Of a stretch of 6,686 bases of DNA, positions 5,879 through 6,686 are shown piece by piece. A program made the translations under genes and the position numbers. Every line of letters begins with the position of its first letter. Positions within the stretch are counted from its first letter, which is position 1. Under the pieces are notes generated by a model that searched no databases, was not told the origin of the DNA, and was given only the letters and a program-made list of their open reading frames with translations. Source of the DNA: Verrucomicrobiales bacterium. Its GTDB lineage: Bacteria; Verrucomicrobiota; Verrucomicrobiia; Verrucomicrobiales; Verrucomicrobiaceae. The stretch spans positions 1-6,686 of the forward strand of contig DNXB01000216.1 in the NCBI GenBank assembly GCA_003506995.1, in the 5' to 3' direction.

Positions 5879-6686
5879 ATGAACTTCCTGCAACGCATCG
5901 AACGCGTCTTCTTCTGGCTCTCCGCAGCCTCCTCCGACAACCTCGACGCCTGCCCGGCCTGGGAGCGGCGCAAATACGTGGCTTTCGGCGCGACGGTGCT
6001 GGTGCCGTCCATCTTTGCCATCATCGCCTGCGCGTATGCGCTGAGCACGCTGACGGACAACTGGCTCATCATCGCGCCCGTGTCGCTTGTGTGGTCGTTC
6101 ATCATCCTCACCGTGGACCGCGCCTTGCTGGCCACCTATCGCGCCTATCAGGGCTTCTTCCGCAAGGCGGCGCAGTTCTCCCTGCGCATGGTGGTGGCGG
6201 CGCTCATGGGCATCACCATTTCGCATCCGCTCACGCTGCTCTTGTTCAAGGACACCATCAGTTCGGTCGTCGAGAAACATCGCCAGGGCGAGATCGAGGC
6301 GGCGCGCGAGACCTCCAAGCAGCAGAAAGTCGCCGTCGAGGCGCGCATCGTGCCGCTGGAGGCCGAGATCGCGAAGCAGCGCGAGAATTGGAACGCGACC
6401 TTCAGCGCCAAGTTCCTTGATGAAAACGGCAGGCCCGTTGAAAAGCCGCTCACCGACGAGGAAAAGCAGCTCAAGGCCGAACGTGATGCCAAGATCGCCG
6501 ATGCGGTCGCTCCCGGCAAAACGCGGCTCGAAGTGCTCGACACCGAAATGGCCAAGCAGAGCGCCGATTACCAAAAGATCGCCGAGGAGCTCAATCACTG
6601 GCAGACGGAGTTCGAGCGCGAGGTCAACGGCCAGCGCAGCGGCATCATCGGCCTCGGCCCGCGTGCCAAAAGCATCCAGGAAGACG
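5879..6686 (+). CDS. DUF4407 membrane and coiled-coil protein, 3' end beyond window
   Basis: The frame from ATG 5879 is open to the window edge (269 codons plus one base), so the C-terminus is missing. The N-terminus IERVFFWLSAASSDNLDACPAWERRKYVAFG is the typical start of DUF4407 proteins. Three membrane segments are visible at about 34-55, 61-79 and 103-123, with the conserved VDR (79-81) after the second and ISHPLTLLLFKDTI in and after the third. Residues 128-250 are long charged helices, probably coiled coil (EKHRQGEIEAARETSKQQKV, EEKQLKAERDAK). GLGPRAKSIQED near the edge is also family-like, and full-length members usually return to the membrane with another segment beyond. Function of the family is unknown. 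It is transcribed divergently from the ATE/Bpt-like gene. No Shine-Dalgarno sequence precedes the ATG. The family call is by motif memory, the topology by inspection. Confidence 0.87.
   Translation, partial: MNFLQRIERVFFWLSAASSDNLDACPAWERRKYVAFGATVLVPSIFAIIACAYALSTLTDNWLIIAPVSLVWSFIILTVDRALLATYRAYQGFFRKAAQFSLRMVVAALMGITISHPLTLLLFKDTISSVVEKHRQGEIEAARETSKQQKVAVEARIVPLEAEIAKQRENWNATFSAKFLDENGRPVEKPLTDEEKQLKAERDAKIADAVAPGKTRLEVLDTEMAKQSADYQKIAEELNHWQTEFEREVNGQRSGIIGLGPRAKSIQED

Noticed and set aside
5094..5882. Plus-strand 262-codon open frame over the ATE/Bpt-like gene
   Set aside because: It is the complement of a gene with recognisable ATE_C motifs; its own translation has none.
5795..6598. 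Minus-strand 267-codon open frame over the DUF4407 gene
   Set aside because: The opposite strand encodes a clear three-segment membrane and coiled-coil protein. The antisense product is low in complexity and unrecognised.

Overview
The window reads as G+C-rich, gene-dense chromosomal DNA from a member of the Planctomycetes-Verrucomicrobia-Chlamydiae group, most likely a verrucomicrobium of the Prosthecobacter/Verrucomicrobium type. The lineage call rests on gene content. A planctomycete-type cytochrome/DUF1549/DUF1553 protein lies directly downstream of an ECF-like sigma factor of the Rhodopirellula/Verrucomicrobium family and a FecR protein fused to a laminin-G-like domain. No rRNA marker is present, so this is an inference.

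Left part (1-4038, minus strand): three genes form one operon, read right to left: sigma factor (4038-3505), FecR-LamG transmembrane protein (3508-2063), and an exported multidomain PSCyt1-DUF1549-discoidin-DUF1553 protein (2053 to beyond base 1). The first two genes share an ATGA stop/start overlap with a strong AGGAGG ribosome site. The second and third are 9 bases apart. This looks like cell-surface regulation: the FecR protein probably senses or binds something outside the inner membrane, controls the sigma factor, and the regulon includes the exported protein. The exported protein carries two short-period DNA repeats in its reading frame, one of 7-bp units forming a large imperfect inverted repeat and one of 9-bp units. 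Both sit in inter-motif linkers.

Middle (4039-5139): after a divergent intergenic region of about 150 bases with an 8-bp-arm inverted repeat in the sigma gene leader, a plus-strand gene encodes a class I SAM-dependent methyltransferase. It resembles the family annotated as extracellular-factor (3-hydroxypalmitate methyl ester) biosynthesis proteins, that is, PhcB-like.

Right part (5136-6686): a minus-strand arginyl/leucyl-tRNA-protein transferase homologue (ATE/Bpt family) converges on the methyltransferase, and the two stop codons share one CTAG palindrome. This transferase lacks the N-terminal cysteine box of classical members. Divergent from it, after 80 bases, begins a DUF4407 membrane/coiled-coil protein that runs off the right edge.

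No stretch above 300 bases lacks a gene. No tRNA, rRNA, CRISPR array, insertion sequence or convincing intrinsic terminator was seen. The two edge genes (1-2053 and 5879-6686) are open to the window boundary without a stop codon.
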